A stretch of 6,443 nucleotides of DNA, taken from positions 1 to 6,443 of the forward strand of contig CAMLRI010000132.1 in assembly GCA_946482385.1 (NCBI GenBank), read 5' to 3'. Below the pieces are notes generated by a model. The model saw nothing but the letters and a program-made list of their open reading frames with translations, had not been told where the DNA came from and ran no database searches. The translations under genes were made by a program, and so were the position numbers. Of this stretch, positions 1 to 5,617 are shown in pieces (the stretch's first letter is position 1; every line of letters begins with the position of its first letter). This DNA is from an uncultured Cellvibrio sp. (GTDB lineage: Bacteria; Pseudomonadota; Gammaproteobacteria; Pseudomonadales; Cellvibrionaceae).

Positions 1-682
1 TCAGGGCGCCGCCAGAGTTGCCCGGGTTGATGGCGGCATCTGTCTGGATAAAGTTTTCGCGGTAGGCTTCCTCGCTAATACCGACATTCCAGCGCCCGGT
101 GGCGCTGACTATCCCCTGGCTGACACTTTGGCCCACGCCAAAGGGGTTGCCTATAGCCATGACCACATCGCCCACCCGCACTTTGTCGGAATCGCCCAAG
201 GGGATGGCGCTGATGTTTTCCGCCTGGATTTTTAATACCGCCAAATCATTTTCATCGTCGCTGCCAATCAATTTGGCAGCGGTGACGCGGCCATCGTAAA
301 AGAGTACGAAAATACGGTCGGCACCATTGATGACATGGTTGTTGGTGAGGATAAGGCCGCTGCTGTCGACCACCACGCCTGAGCCCAGGGTTTTTTCCAT
401 GCGCTCTTGCTGGGGCAGGTTGGAGTTGTTGTACAGGTGGCGGTAAAAGGGGTTGTTGCGCAGGCTGTCGTAGCGGGTGACGACGCGTTTTTCGGTGTAC
501 ACATTGACCACTGAGGGCGCGGCGCGGCTCACTGCATCGGCATAGGAAACAACCCCGCTGGGGGCTCGCGGGCTGGCGGGGCCATTGCGCAGCTCGGGAA
601 AGGCCACTAGGGCGAGCAGGGCAATCATCAGGCCGGCGGCTACTGGCCAGCCAAGGTCCTGCATCAGGCGCGCTAACTTCAT
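1..682 (-). CDS. degS: DegS/AlgW-type periplasmic serine endoprotease, membrane-anchored (C-terminus cut by window edge)
   Basis: Trypsin-like HtrA-family protease. In this family DegS/AlgW sits in the inner membrane facing the periplasm and cleaves the anti-sigma factor RseA/MucA when its PDZ domain senses misfolded outer-membrane proteins, releasing sigma-E/AlgU. Seen here: 227 residues from an ATG at 682. A single hydrophobic segment (about residues 11-28) with no obvious signal peptidase site fits an N-terminal anchor, which argues for DegS/AlgW rather than soluble DegP/DegQ. The catalytic triad is visible: H116 in TNNHV, D146 in ENDLAVL and S223 in GNSGGA. The H-to-D step of 30 residues is the same as in E. 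coli DegS (H96/D126). The rest of the protease domain and the PDZ domain lie outside the window. The start is supported by AGGA eight bases upstream. It lies downstream of zapG on the same strand, with a terminator-like hairpin between them. Choosing degS over algW as the name is only a naming preference. Confidence 0.93.
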   Translation of the reverse strand, partial: MKLARLMQDLGWPVAAGLMIALLALVAFPELRNGPASPRAPSGVVSYADAVSRAAPSVVNVYTEKRVVTRYDSLRNNPFYRHLYNNSNLPQQERMEKTLGSGVVVDSSGLILTNNHVINGADRIFVLFYDGRVTAAKLIGSDDENDLAVLKIQAENISAIPLGDSDKVRVGDVVMAIGNPFGVGQSVSQGIVSATGRWNVGISEEAYRENFIQTDAAINPGNSGGAL

Positions 683-703
683 GCTGTATTTCCTGGGGGG
701 AGT

Positions 704-728
704 AAAAACCCCGCCGGAGCGGGGTTTT
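704..728 (-). terminator. Rho-independent terminator-like hairpin between zapG and degS
   Basis: A perfect GC-rich stem (CCCCGC/GCGGGG, extended by four A-T pairs) encloses a four-base loop. Read on the minus strand it ends in five T residues, as expected for an intrinsic terminator of the leftward zapG transcript. It is nearly symmetric and could also work on the plus strand. Only 21 bases separate its edge from the degS start codon, and that gap includes the degS ribosome binding site. It may therefore be an attenuator rather than a full stop. Confidence 0.75.
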
Positions 729-749
729 GTGGGGGCAAACGCGAGCGGT

Positions 750-1247
750 TTAGTAGCGGTTGGCCTTGCCGTCAAAATCAAAGTCGTCGGCGCTTTCGGC
801 GACTACACGGGGGTTGTGGTCGTCGTGCAGGCCGTAGTCCTCGCTCAGTGTGCCTTTGCTGCCGGGCGTTTTGGGGGCCCAGTCGCGCGGCGGCTCTATG
901 CGCTGTTCACTGATATAAGCAGGGCTGCCGGGGGCGGCGCTGTTGGCGGAGTCGATAATCTGGCGGCTAATGGCGGGAGTGGCCAGCTTGAGGGCGCCAT
1001 TGGCCAGGTGTTCGTGCACTTCGCGGTAGGCTTGGGTCAGGTTATTCACCAGGCTGGATGTTTGCGAAAAATGCTCGGCTACGCTGCGCTGGTAAGCTTG
1101 CAGTTCACTTTCAGCCTGGTGCAGGCGCTGCTCCAGGTTTTGGCCGAGCAGTTGTTGGCGAAACGCATAGAGCGCCAGGGCGCCCAGGCCACCGCCAATG
1201 AGCAGACAGAAAAAACCGGTAATAACGAGAGTGCTGAGTGAATACAC
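750..1247 (-). CDS. zapG: ZapG/YhcB (DUF1043) inner-membrane cell-division/envelope protein
   Basis: Bitopic inner-membrane protein of the YhcB/ZapG family. In enterobacteria it interacts with divisome and elongasome components and its loss disturbs envelope growth; the biochemical role is not settled. Seen here: 165 residues from a GTG, with AGGAG six bases upstream. A glycine-rich membrane segment (about residues 6-28) is followed by a charged, coiled-coil-prone stretch (about 32-60). The family signature around residues 52-84 is recognisable (YQRSVAEHF, then SSLVNNLTQAYREVHEHLA). The tail after about residue 100 is low-complexity, proline-rich then acidic (DDFDFDG), and is longer than in the 132-residue E. 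coli protein; it is probably disordered. It lies upstream of degS on the same strand and divergent from the hydrolase gene. Family assignment is confident; function comes from the family only. Confidence 0.93.
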   Translation of the reverse strand: MYSLSTLVITGFFCLLIGGGLGALALYAFRQQLLGQNLEQRLHQAESELQAYQRSVAEHFSQTSSLVNNLTQAYREVHEHLANGALKLATPAISRQIIDSANSAAPGSPAYISEQRIEPPRDWAPKTPGSKGTLSEDYGLHDDHNPRVVAESADDFDFDGKANRY

Positions 1248-1312
1248 GAAAGGCTCCTAGGGCTACAGGTTGATCACTGGCGGATGAGACAATGCCCGAT
1301 CTGACTATTTCT

Positions 1313-1341
1313 ATTATAAGTCCATTTCTTCATTAGAATGG
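1313..1341 (-). promoter_or_regulatory. Possible zapG promoter
   Basis: A perfect TATAAT occurs on the minus strand (1318-1313), about 65 bases upstream of the zapG GTG. At 17-base spacing the -35 position reads CCATTC, a poor match, so activation or a long leader may be involved. The same AT-rich patch lies in the 135-base divergent gap shared with the hydrolase gene. On the plus strand TAGAAT (1334-1339) could be the hydrolase -10, but no good -35 accompanies it. Confidence 0.35.
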
Positions 1342-1370
1342 GCAAAAATTCTTGCGATAGCGCGTTAACG

Positions 1371-1374
1371 GGAG
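1371..1374 (+). promoter_or_regulatory. Ribosome binding site that fixes the hydrolase start at 1383
   Basis: GGAG lies eight bases before the ATG at 1383. The in-frame ATG at 1377 would leave only two bases of spacing, and the ATG at 1338 has no purine-rich sequence before it. This favours the 1383 start. Confidence 0.6.
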
Positions 1375-1382
1375 AGATGCAC

Positions 1383-2045
1383 ATGGCCAACTGGTTGGCA
1401 GAAAAAGAGCAGCCGCTCATGATTGCCGGGCCTGCCGGTAATATTGAAGCGGTATTGCACGCTGGGGCGGCCGACGGCGTTTTTGCAGGGCACCATTGGC
1501 TGGTGGTGCTCTGCCATCCCCACCCGGTGCATGGCGGCACTATGGATAACAAGGTGGTGACCACCCTGATGCGCTGCTACCGCGATTTGGGGGTGCATGT
1601 GCTGCGCTTTAATTTCCGCGGGGTGGGTGCCAGCGAGGGTGAATTTGATAATGCCATCGGTGAGTGCGACGACCTGCGCGCGGTGTTGGTCTGGGTGCAG
1701 CAGCAACTGCCTGGGCTGGGGTTGCTGCTGGCGGGATTTTCGTTTGGCTCCTCGATTGCAGCCCAGGTTAGCCATGATTTGCCCGGTGTTCGCCACCTCA
1801 CCTTGGTGGCACCGCCAGTGGAGCGCTATCCCTACGATCGGGCCGGACATTTTCCCTGCCCCGTCTGCGTGGTGATTGGCGGCAAGGACGAGCGGGTTAA
1901 TGTGGCGGGTGTGCATACTTGGGCAGCGGCTTTGCAGCCGCCAGCACCGCTACTGGCGTATCCCGAGGCGGGGCATTTTTTTCACGGCTATCTCACCCAG
2001 TTAAAAAGCGATTTGGCAGAGCACCTACGCCGGGTGTTGGGTTAG
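1383..2045 (+). CDS. Alpha/beta hydrolase, COG2945-type, function unknown
   Basis: Serine hydrolase of the alpha/beta fold, 220 residues from the chosen ATG; the substrate is unknown. Seen here: the N-terminal strand pair is followed by CHPHPVHGGTMDNKV (residues 44-58), a motif typical of the COG2945 group that shapes the oxyanion region. The nucleophile elbow is GFSFGS (118-123), giving S120. The likely acid is D169 in GGKDERV and the likely general base is H198 in AGHFFHG. Order and spacing are complete, so the enzyme is probably active. There is no signal peptide or membrane segment, so it is expected to be cytoplasmic. The frame is open further upstream to an ATG at 1338, but the Shine-Dalgarno placement favours 1383. 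Its stop codon interlocks with that of the convergent ygjV gene. Related proteins are often annotated only as hydrolases; an esterase-like role is a guess. Confidence 0.88.
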   Translation: MANWLAEKEQPLMIAGPAGNIEAVLHAGAADGVFAGHHWLVVLCHPHPVHGGTMDNKVVTTLMRCYRDLGVHVLRFNFRGVGASEGEFDNAIGECDDLRAVLVWVQQQLPGLGLLLAGFSFGSSIAAQVSHDLPGVRHLTLVAPPVERYPYDRAGHFPCPVCVVIGGKDERVNVAGVHTWAAALQPPAPLLAYPEAGHFFHGYLTQLKSDLAEHLRRVLG

Positions 2046-2548
2046 CCCTGGCTCTGTGGCGGCTGGCTATAGAGCTTATAAATGGTGCGCAGGTTAACGC
2101 TGATCAGGGTTAATTCCAGCAGGGTGCCGCCAAGGGAGCCGACCAGGATGTTGTTGCCCAGCCAAAAGCAGGCCCCCACCAAAAAGGCCAGGCGCATGGA
2201 AATGCCCTGCAAGCAAAAGAGCGCATAGGTGCCTATGCAGGAGCCAATCACTGGCAGCATGTCCTGCCAGCTGTCGGCGAGCCAACCCCCTAAGCCAAGG
2301 CTTAGACCGATAAACAGCCAGGCAACAAGGCGCGAATGGGTGCGCAGCGACAAGCCGGTGCGCACCACGGAGAGCACTGAGCTTAGTGCTGCGGTTGGGG
2401 CGCCCAGCAGGGCGAAGTGCAGGCAGTTATTTAACTGCATGACAAACATGATGATTTTGAGGCGGCGGTCATCCCGCTGGTAAAAACAGTAAATGCCAAG
2501 GCCAAAGCTCAGCAGCCCGAAAAACTGGGCCAGGGGGTTATCAAACAT
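2042..2548 (-). CDS. ygjV: YgjV-family inner membrane protein
   Basis: Small polytopic membrane protein of the YgjV family, function unknown. Seen here: 168 residues from the ATG at 2548, mostly hydrophobic, with about five or six predicted membrane segments (roughly residues 5-23, 31-50, 74-91, 96-114, 119-136 and 138-156). Family landmarks recalled from E. coli YgjV are present: RDDRRLK near residue 25, LPVIG near 98, ALFC near 109 and GSLGGTLLE near 137. The frame stays open upstream to an ATG at 2584 and a TTG at 2641. The E. coli protein starts at a position matching 2548, and an extended -10-like sequence overlaps the 2584 codon, so 2548 is preferred. No clear ribosome binding site precedes it, so the start is less certain than the family. 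It converges with the hydrolase gene and is divergent from zapE. Confidence 0.85.
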   Translation of the reverse strand: MFDNPLAQFFGLLSFGLGIYCFYQRDDRRLKIIMFVMQLNNCLHFALLGAPTAALSSVLSVVRTGLSLRTHSRLVAWLFIGLSLGLGGWLADSWQDMLPVIGSCIGTYALFCLQGISMRLAFLVGACFWLGNNILVGSLGGTLLELTLISVNLRTIYKLYSQPPQSQG

Positions 2549-2579
2549 CTTGGGGGATACCGGAAGTGCGGGGGAATAA

Positions 2580-2588
2580 ATCATATCA
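2580..2588 (-). promoter_or_regulatory. Possible extended -10 promoter of ygjV
   Basis: On the minus strand TGA directly precedes TATGAT, the arrangement of an extended -10 element, which can work without a good -35. Transcription would begin near 2573, about 25 bases before the ATG at 2548 and downstream of the alternative ATG at 2584. Confidence 0.35.
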
Positions 2589-2599
2589 CAGGGGCTGCC

Positions 2600-2628
2600 T
2601 TGTGGCCGCCGCAGGCTTGCAGTAGAGT
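2600..2628 (+). promoter_or_regulatory. Weak candidate promoter of zapE
   Basis: TTGTGG and TAGAGT are separated by 17 bases on the plus strand, matching the sigma70 consensus at three and four of six positions. The predicted transcript start (about 2635) lies just before the ATG at 2641, which would leave that codon almost leaderless; the GTG at 2692 would have a leader of about 57 bases. This is suggestive only. Confidence 0.25.
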
Positions 2629-2691
2629 GCGCCGCGCCCAATGCCGGGTGTGCCTTGTTTTATCCATCAACCTATTGGTGTGAATCCTAGC

Positions 2692-3816
2692 GTGAGTCAG
2701 TCCCTATCACCCTTCGCCCGTTATGAGCGCGATTTGCAGCGCCCCGATTTTCGCCGCGACCCGGCCCAGGCCCAGGCAGTGGCGCATCTGCAATCGCTAT
2801 ACGAACAGCTGGTCGCCGCCTGGCGCGATGAGCAAAAGCAGTCTTTTTGGGGTGGGCTGCTGAAGCGTTTTGGCGGCGGTGAGCGCGAACCTGTGCGCGG
2901 CCTGTATTTTTGGGGCGGGGTGGGGCGCGGCAAAACCTATTTGATGGATAACTTTTACGAGAGCCTGCCTTTTCCCGAGAAGATGCGCTCTCACTTCCAC
3001 CGCTTTATGCGCCGTGTGCATGCCGAGCTGAAAAAGCTGGATGGCCAGAAAAACCCGCTCGAGCGGGTGGCCGACATCATTGCCGGCGAGGCGCGGGTTA
3101 TTTGTTTCGATGAGTTTTTTGTCTCGGACATCACCGATGCCATGATCCTCGGCACCCTGATGGAGGCCTTGTTTGCCCGCGGCGTCACCCTGGTGGCCAC
3201 CTCCAATATAGTCCCCGATGGCCTTTATAAAGATGGCCTGCAGCGCGCCCGCTTTTTGCCTGCTATCGCCCTGCTCAATAAACACACCCTGGTTGTTAAT
3301 GTGGATGGTGGGGTGGATTATCGCCTCCGCGCCCTGGAGCAGGCCGAGCTCTACCACAGCCCTCTGGGGCCAGAGGCGGATGCCAGCCTGAGGCGTTCCT
3401 TCGATAGCCTGGTGGCGGTTAAAGATGAGGTTCGCACCGATCAGGAGCTGGAAGTGGAGGGGCGGATGATCCGCAGCCGCTACCTGGCGGAAGATGTGGT
3501 CTGGTTTGATTTTGTCGAGTTGTGCGACGGCCCCCGCTCGCAAAATGACTATATAGAGTTGGCGCGGGAGTACCACACGGTATTGCTAAGCAATATCCCC
3601 GCTCTGGGGCGTGAAAAAGACGACCAGGCGCGACGTTTTATCAATCTGGTCGATGAGTTCTACGACCGCCAGGTCAAGTTGATCGTCTCGGCCGCCAAAC
3701 CCCTGGCGCAGCTCTACTCCACTGGCAAGTTGGACTTTGAGTTCCAGCGCACCGTGAGCCGCCTGTTGGAGATGCAGAGCCACGAATACCTGGCCCGCCC
3801 CCACCGACCGGATTAA
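2692..3816 (+). CDS. zapE: Cell division ATPase ZapE (AFG1 family)
   Basis: AFG1-like AAA+ ATPase. In E. coli ZapE associates with the Z ring late in constriction and destabilises FtsZ polymers in an ATP-dependent way; the mitochondrial relatives act in protein quality control. Seen here: 374 residues from the GTG at 2692, matching the 375 residues of E. coli ZapE. Numbered from that start, Walker A is GGVGRGKT (75-82), Walker B is VICFDE (136-141), a sensor-1-like TSN lies near 171-173, and LQRARFLPAI near 183-192 may carry an arginine finger. The frame is open upstream to an ATG at 2641, which would add 17 residues with no resemblance to family N-termini. The sequence SQSLSPFARYERDLQRP right after the GTG matches the usual beginning of the family. 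Neither start has a convincing ribosome binding site. The protein is cytoplasmic, with no signal peptide. It ends just before the rplM promoter. Confidence 0.95.
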   Translation: MSQSLSPFARYERDLQRPDFRRDPAQAQAVAHLQSLYEQLVAAWRDEQKQSFWGGLLKRFGGGEREPVRGLYFWGGVGRGKTYLMDNFYESLPFPEKMRSHFHRFMRRVHAELKKLDGQKNPLERVADIIAGEARVICFDEFFVSDITDAMILGTLMEALFARGVTLVATSNIVPDGLYKDGLQRARFLPAIALLNKHTLVVNVDGGVDYRLRALEQAELYHSPLGPEADASLRRSFDSLVAVKDEVRTDQELEVEGRMIRSRYLAEDVVWFDFVELCDGPRSQNDYIELAREYHTVLLSNIPALGREKDDQARRFINLVDEFYDRQVKLIVSAAKPLAQLYSTGKLDFEFQRTVSRLLEMQSHEYLARPHRPD

Positions 3817-3828
3817 GTAAAACTTTGG

Positions 3829-3857
3829 TTGAGTTTTGAGCTTTAGGTGTGTACAAT
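3829..3857 (+). promoter_or_regulatory. Sigma70-type promoter of rplM-rpsI
   Basis: TTGAGT (3829-3834) and TACAAT (3852-3857) are spaced by exactly 17 bases, a good match to consensus. The pair begins 12 bases after the zapE stop codon, and transcription would start near 3864, giving a leader of about 47 bases. No terminator separates zapE from this promoter, so some readthrough from zapE is possible. Confidence 0.75.
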
Positions 3858-3864
3858 GCCGCCT

Positions 3865-3897
3865 CCCTTTTTCAAGGGGCTAAATCCACATTTTTTT
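3865..3897 (+). promoter_or_regulatory. rplM leader with small hairpin and U-tract
   Basis: CCCTT (3865-3869) can pair with AAGGG (3874-3878) around a four-base loop, right at the predicted 5' end of the mRNA. A run of seven T follows at 3891-3897, before the AGGA ribosome binding site at 3902-3905. In E. coli, L13 represses its own operon through the mRNA leader; whether this leader is the equivalent target is inference. The stem is weak. Confidence 0.3.
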
Positions 3898-3910
3898 AGG
3901 CAGGAATAAC

Positions 3911-4339
3911 ATGAAGACCTACGTTGCCAAACCTGAATCTGTCGTACACGACTGGTTCATCGTGGATGCGGCTGGTAAAACCCTCGGCCGTTTATCTGCG
4001 GAAATCGCTTCCCGCCTGCGCGGTAAGCACAAGCCAGAATTCACCCCTCACGTGGATACCGGTGATTACATCATCGTGATCAACGCAGCCCAGGTGCGTG
4101 TAACTGGCCGTAAAGCCACCGACAAGGTGTATTACCACCACACCAACTATGTTGGCGGTATCAAATCAATCACTTTCGAAAAGTTGATTGAAAAAGCTCC
4201 AGAGCGCACTATCCAGACAGCTGTTAAAGGCATGCTGCCGAAAGGCCCTCTTGGCTACGCCATGTTCAAAAAACTGAAAGTTTACGCCGGTGCCGAGCAT
4301 CCACATGCTGCTCAGCAACCGAAAGAACTGAGCATCTAA
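3911..4339 (+). CDS. rplM: 50S ribosomal protein L13
   Basis: Large-subunit ribosomal protein that binds 23S rRNA early in assembly. Seen here: 142 residues, the same length as E. coli L13. The N-terminal [11 protein letters not shown] and [11 protein letters not shown] stretches and the C-terminal signature from GMLPKGPLG through [12 protein letters not shown] are all intact. The ATG at 3911 follows AGGA with five bases between. It is the first gene of a two-gene operon with rpsI, the arrangement found across bacteria, and has its own promoter just upstream. In E. coli the operon is autoregulated by L13. Nothing is missing or unusual in the protein. Confidence 0.99.
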   Translation: MKTYVAKPESVVHDWFIVDAAGKTLGRLSAEIASRLRGKHKPEFTPHVDTGDYIIVINAAQVRVTGRKATDKVYYHHTNYVGGIKSITFEKLIEKAPERTIQTAVKGMLPKGPLGYAMFKKLKVYAGAEHPHAAQQPKELSI

Positions 4340-4352
4340 GGGGAGCTGAGAC

Positions 4353-4745
4353 ATGTCTGTTGCACAATTTTACGGTACTGGCCGTCGCAAAACCTCTACC
4401 GCTCGCGTGTTCATCAAAGCGGGTTCAGGTGTTATCACTGTTAACGATCGTCCCCTCGACGAATACTTTGGTCGTCCGGTAGCGCGCATGGTAGTGCGTC
4501 AGCCGCTGGAACTGGTTGATATGGTTGAGAAATTCGACGTTAACGTCACTGTTAGCGGCGGCGGCAGCTTCGGTCAAGCCGGTGCCATTCGCCACGGTTT
4601 GACTCGTGCCCTGATGGAATACGACGAGAGCCTGCGCTCTGAATTGCGCAAAGCCGGTTACGTTACCCGCGATTCGCGCGAAGTTGAACGTAAGAAGGTT
4701 GGCCTGCGTAAAGCGCGTAAAAAGCCACAATTCTCCAAACGTTAA
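4353..4745 (+). CDS. rpsI: 30S ribosomal protein S9
   Basis: Small-subunit ribosomal protein whose basic C-terminal tail reaches the decoding region, where the terminal Lys-Arg contacts P-site tRNA. Seen here: 130 residues, as in E. coli. [15 protein letters not shown] lies at the N-terminus, [15 protein letters not shown] in the middle, and the tail [18 protein letters not shown] ends in the conserved SKR. The gene starts 13 bases after the rplM stop. Its ribosome binding site (AAGGGGAG, 4338-4345) overlaps the rplM stop codon, so the two are probably translationally coupled. A strong terminator follows. Confidence 0.99.
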   Translation: MSVAQFYGTGRRKTSTARVFIKAGSGVITVNDRPLDEYFGRPVARMVVRQPLELVDMVEKFDVNVTVSGGGSFGQAGAIRHGLTRALMEYDESLRSELRKAGYVTRDSREVERKKVGLRKARKKPQFSKR

Positions 4746-4788
4746 TCTTTGGGTTGGCCGCTTTTTTGGCGGCTGCTTGATGATTATC

Positions 4789-4826
4789 AAAAACGCCCAA
4801 GCCTTGGCTGGCTTGGGCGTTTTTTT
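4789..4826 (+). terminator. Strong Rho-independent terminator of rplM-rpsI
   Basis: A perfect 11-base-pair stem (ACGCCCAAGCC at 4793-4803 with its complement at 4810-4820) encloses a six-base loop and is followed by a T run (4820-4826). An A run on the left side makes it potentially bidirectional. It separates the ribosomal operon from petA. A smaller GCCGC/GCGGC stem with a T-rich loop lies just before it (4757-4773). Confidence 0.93.
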
Positions 4827-4892
4827 ATCCCTAGAATGCCGCCGCCTGTAACCCTGGGGGCTAATCAGTCCTTAGTGTTTATGTGGTTATTC

Positions 4893-4921
4893 TTGTCAGT
4901 TAGGCCTTAATTCTTTAAGAT
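4893..4921 (+). promoter_or_regulatory. Candidate upstream promoter of petAB (P1)
   Basis: TTGTCA (five of six to consensus) and TAAGAT (four of six) are spaced by 17 bases. Transcription would begin near 4928, about 90 bases before the petA ATG. Confidence 0.5.
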
Positions 4922-4931
4922 TGCCCGCCTT

Positions 4932-4960
4932 TTGGGTGGTCGCCACAAGGTTTTTACAAT
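4932..4960 (+). promoter_or_regulatory. Candidate downstream promoter of petAB (P2)
   Basis: TTGGGT and TACAAT (five of six) are spaced by 17 bases. Transcription would begin near 4967, leaving a 50-base leader. It lies 39 bases downstream of P1 in the same orientation. With the terminator upstream, these two are the likely sources of pet operon transcription. Confidence 0.5.
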
Positions 4961-5000
4961 ACCGGCAATCCAATGACTTGCTAGCCGTCAAAAAGCCGTT

Positions 5001-5007
5001 AGGGGAG
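5001..5007 (+). promoter_or_regulatory. Ribosome binding site that fixes the petA start at 5017
   Basis: AGGGGAG lies nine bases before the ATG at 5017. The reading frame is open to a TTG at 4921, but that codon sits at the end of the P1 -10 element and would add 32 residues in front of the twin-arginine signal. Confidence 0.75.
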
Positions 5008-5016
5008 AGAATCGTC

Positions 5017-5616
5017 ATGAGTAATGACGCAGTTAATCAAACGCGTCGCCGCATGCTGATAGGTGCCACTTCTGTAGTGGGTGCCGTGGGTGTGGTAGGT
5101 GCAGCAATTCCTTTTGTGGGTTCCTGGAACCCAAGCGCCAAAGCTAAAGCGGCCGGTGCTCCCGTTAAATACAACATCAGCAAGATCGAGCCGGGCGCCA
5201 TGGTGACCGTTGAGTGGCGCGGTAAGCCGGTTTATATCCTGCGCCACACCCAGCAATCGCTCGATAGCTTGAAAAAAGTTGAAGAGATGGGCCTGTTGCT
5301 GGATCCCGCATCCGAGCAGCCACAGCAACCCGGGTACGCGCAGAACCCGGAGCGCGCCATTAAAAAAGAATTTGTGGTGATGTTGGGCCTGTGCACCCAC
5401 TTGGGTTGCGCGCCACTCTTCCGCCCCGATGTGGGTGCCACCGATCTGGGTGGGGACAAGTGGCAGGGCGGTTTCTTTTGCCCCTGTCACGGCTCCAAGT
5501 ATGACCTGGCCGGTCGTGTTTACTCCGGTGTTCCCGCCCCGCTCAATCTGGAAATTCCACCCCACAGGTACGAGAGCGATTCCGTCATTGTGATTGGCGA
5601 GGATCAGGAGGCTTAA
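5017..5616 (+). CDS. petA: Ubiquinol-cytochrome c reductase iron-sulfur (Rieske) subunit
   Basis: Rieske 2Fe-2S subunit of the cytochrome bc1 complex. It takes the first electron from ubiquinol at the Qo site on the periplasmic side and passes it to cytochrome c1. Seen here: 199 residues. TRRRMLIG at 9-16 is a twin-arginine motif, followed by a hydrophobic segment (about 14-35) that serves as Tat signal and retained anchor. The cluster-binding boxes are CTHLGC (126-131) and CPCHGS (155-160): ligands C126, H128, C155 and H158, and the C131/C157 disulfide pair. The hinge (AKAKAAGAP, 41-49) is alanine-rich as usual. A start at 5017 puts the Tat motif near the N-terminus. It is first in the operon, with petB beginning one base after its stop codon, and petC is expected after petB. 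Confidence 0.97.
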   Translation: MSNDAVNQTRRRMLIGATSVVGAVGVVGAAIPFVGSWNPSAKAKAAGAPVKYNISKIEPGAMVTVEWRGKPVYILRHTQQSLDSLKKVEEMGLLLDPASEQPQQPGYAQNPERAIKKEFVVMLGLCTHLGCAPLFRPDVGATDLGGDKWQGGFFCPCHGSKYDLAGRVYSGVPAPLNLEIPPHRYESDSVIVIGEDQEA

Positions 5617-5617
5617 T

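Noticed and set aside
585..1241. A 218-codon plus-strand open frame covering the start of degS and all of zapG
   Set aside because: The minus strand encodes two recognised families with good ribosome binding sites and a terminator between them; the plus-strand translation resembles nothing known.
1365..1916. A 183-codon minus-strand open frame opposite the hydrolase gene
   Set aside because: The plus strand carries the complete catalytic motifs of an alpha/beta hydrolase, so this is a shadow.
2797..3576. A 259-codon open frame on the minus strand inside zapE
   Set aside because: It is antisense to a clearly recognisable ZapE with Walker motifs. Its translation shows no family features, and long antisense frames are expected from the codon bias of this genome.
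4832..4837. TAGAAT just after the rpsI terminator as a third petA promoter
   Set aside because: No acceptable -35 sequence lies at 16-18 bases upstream; the nearest TTG-containing hexamers are at 13 and 22.
4981..4999. Short direct repeat AGCCGT before the petA ribosome binding site
   Set aside because: Six bases repeated once over a short distance is expected by chance, and no operator symmetry is visible.
4999..5565. A 188-codon minus-strand open frame opposite petA
   Set aside because: It is antisense to an intact Rieske protein with both cluster-binding boxes.
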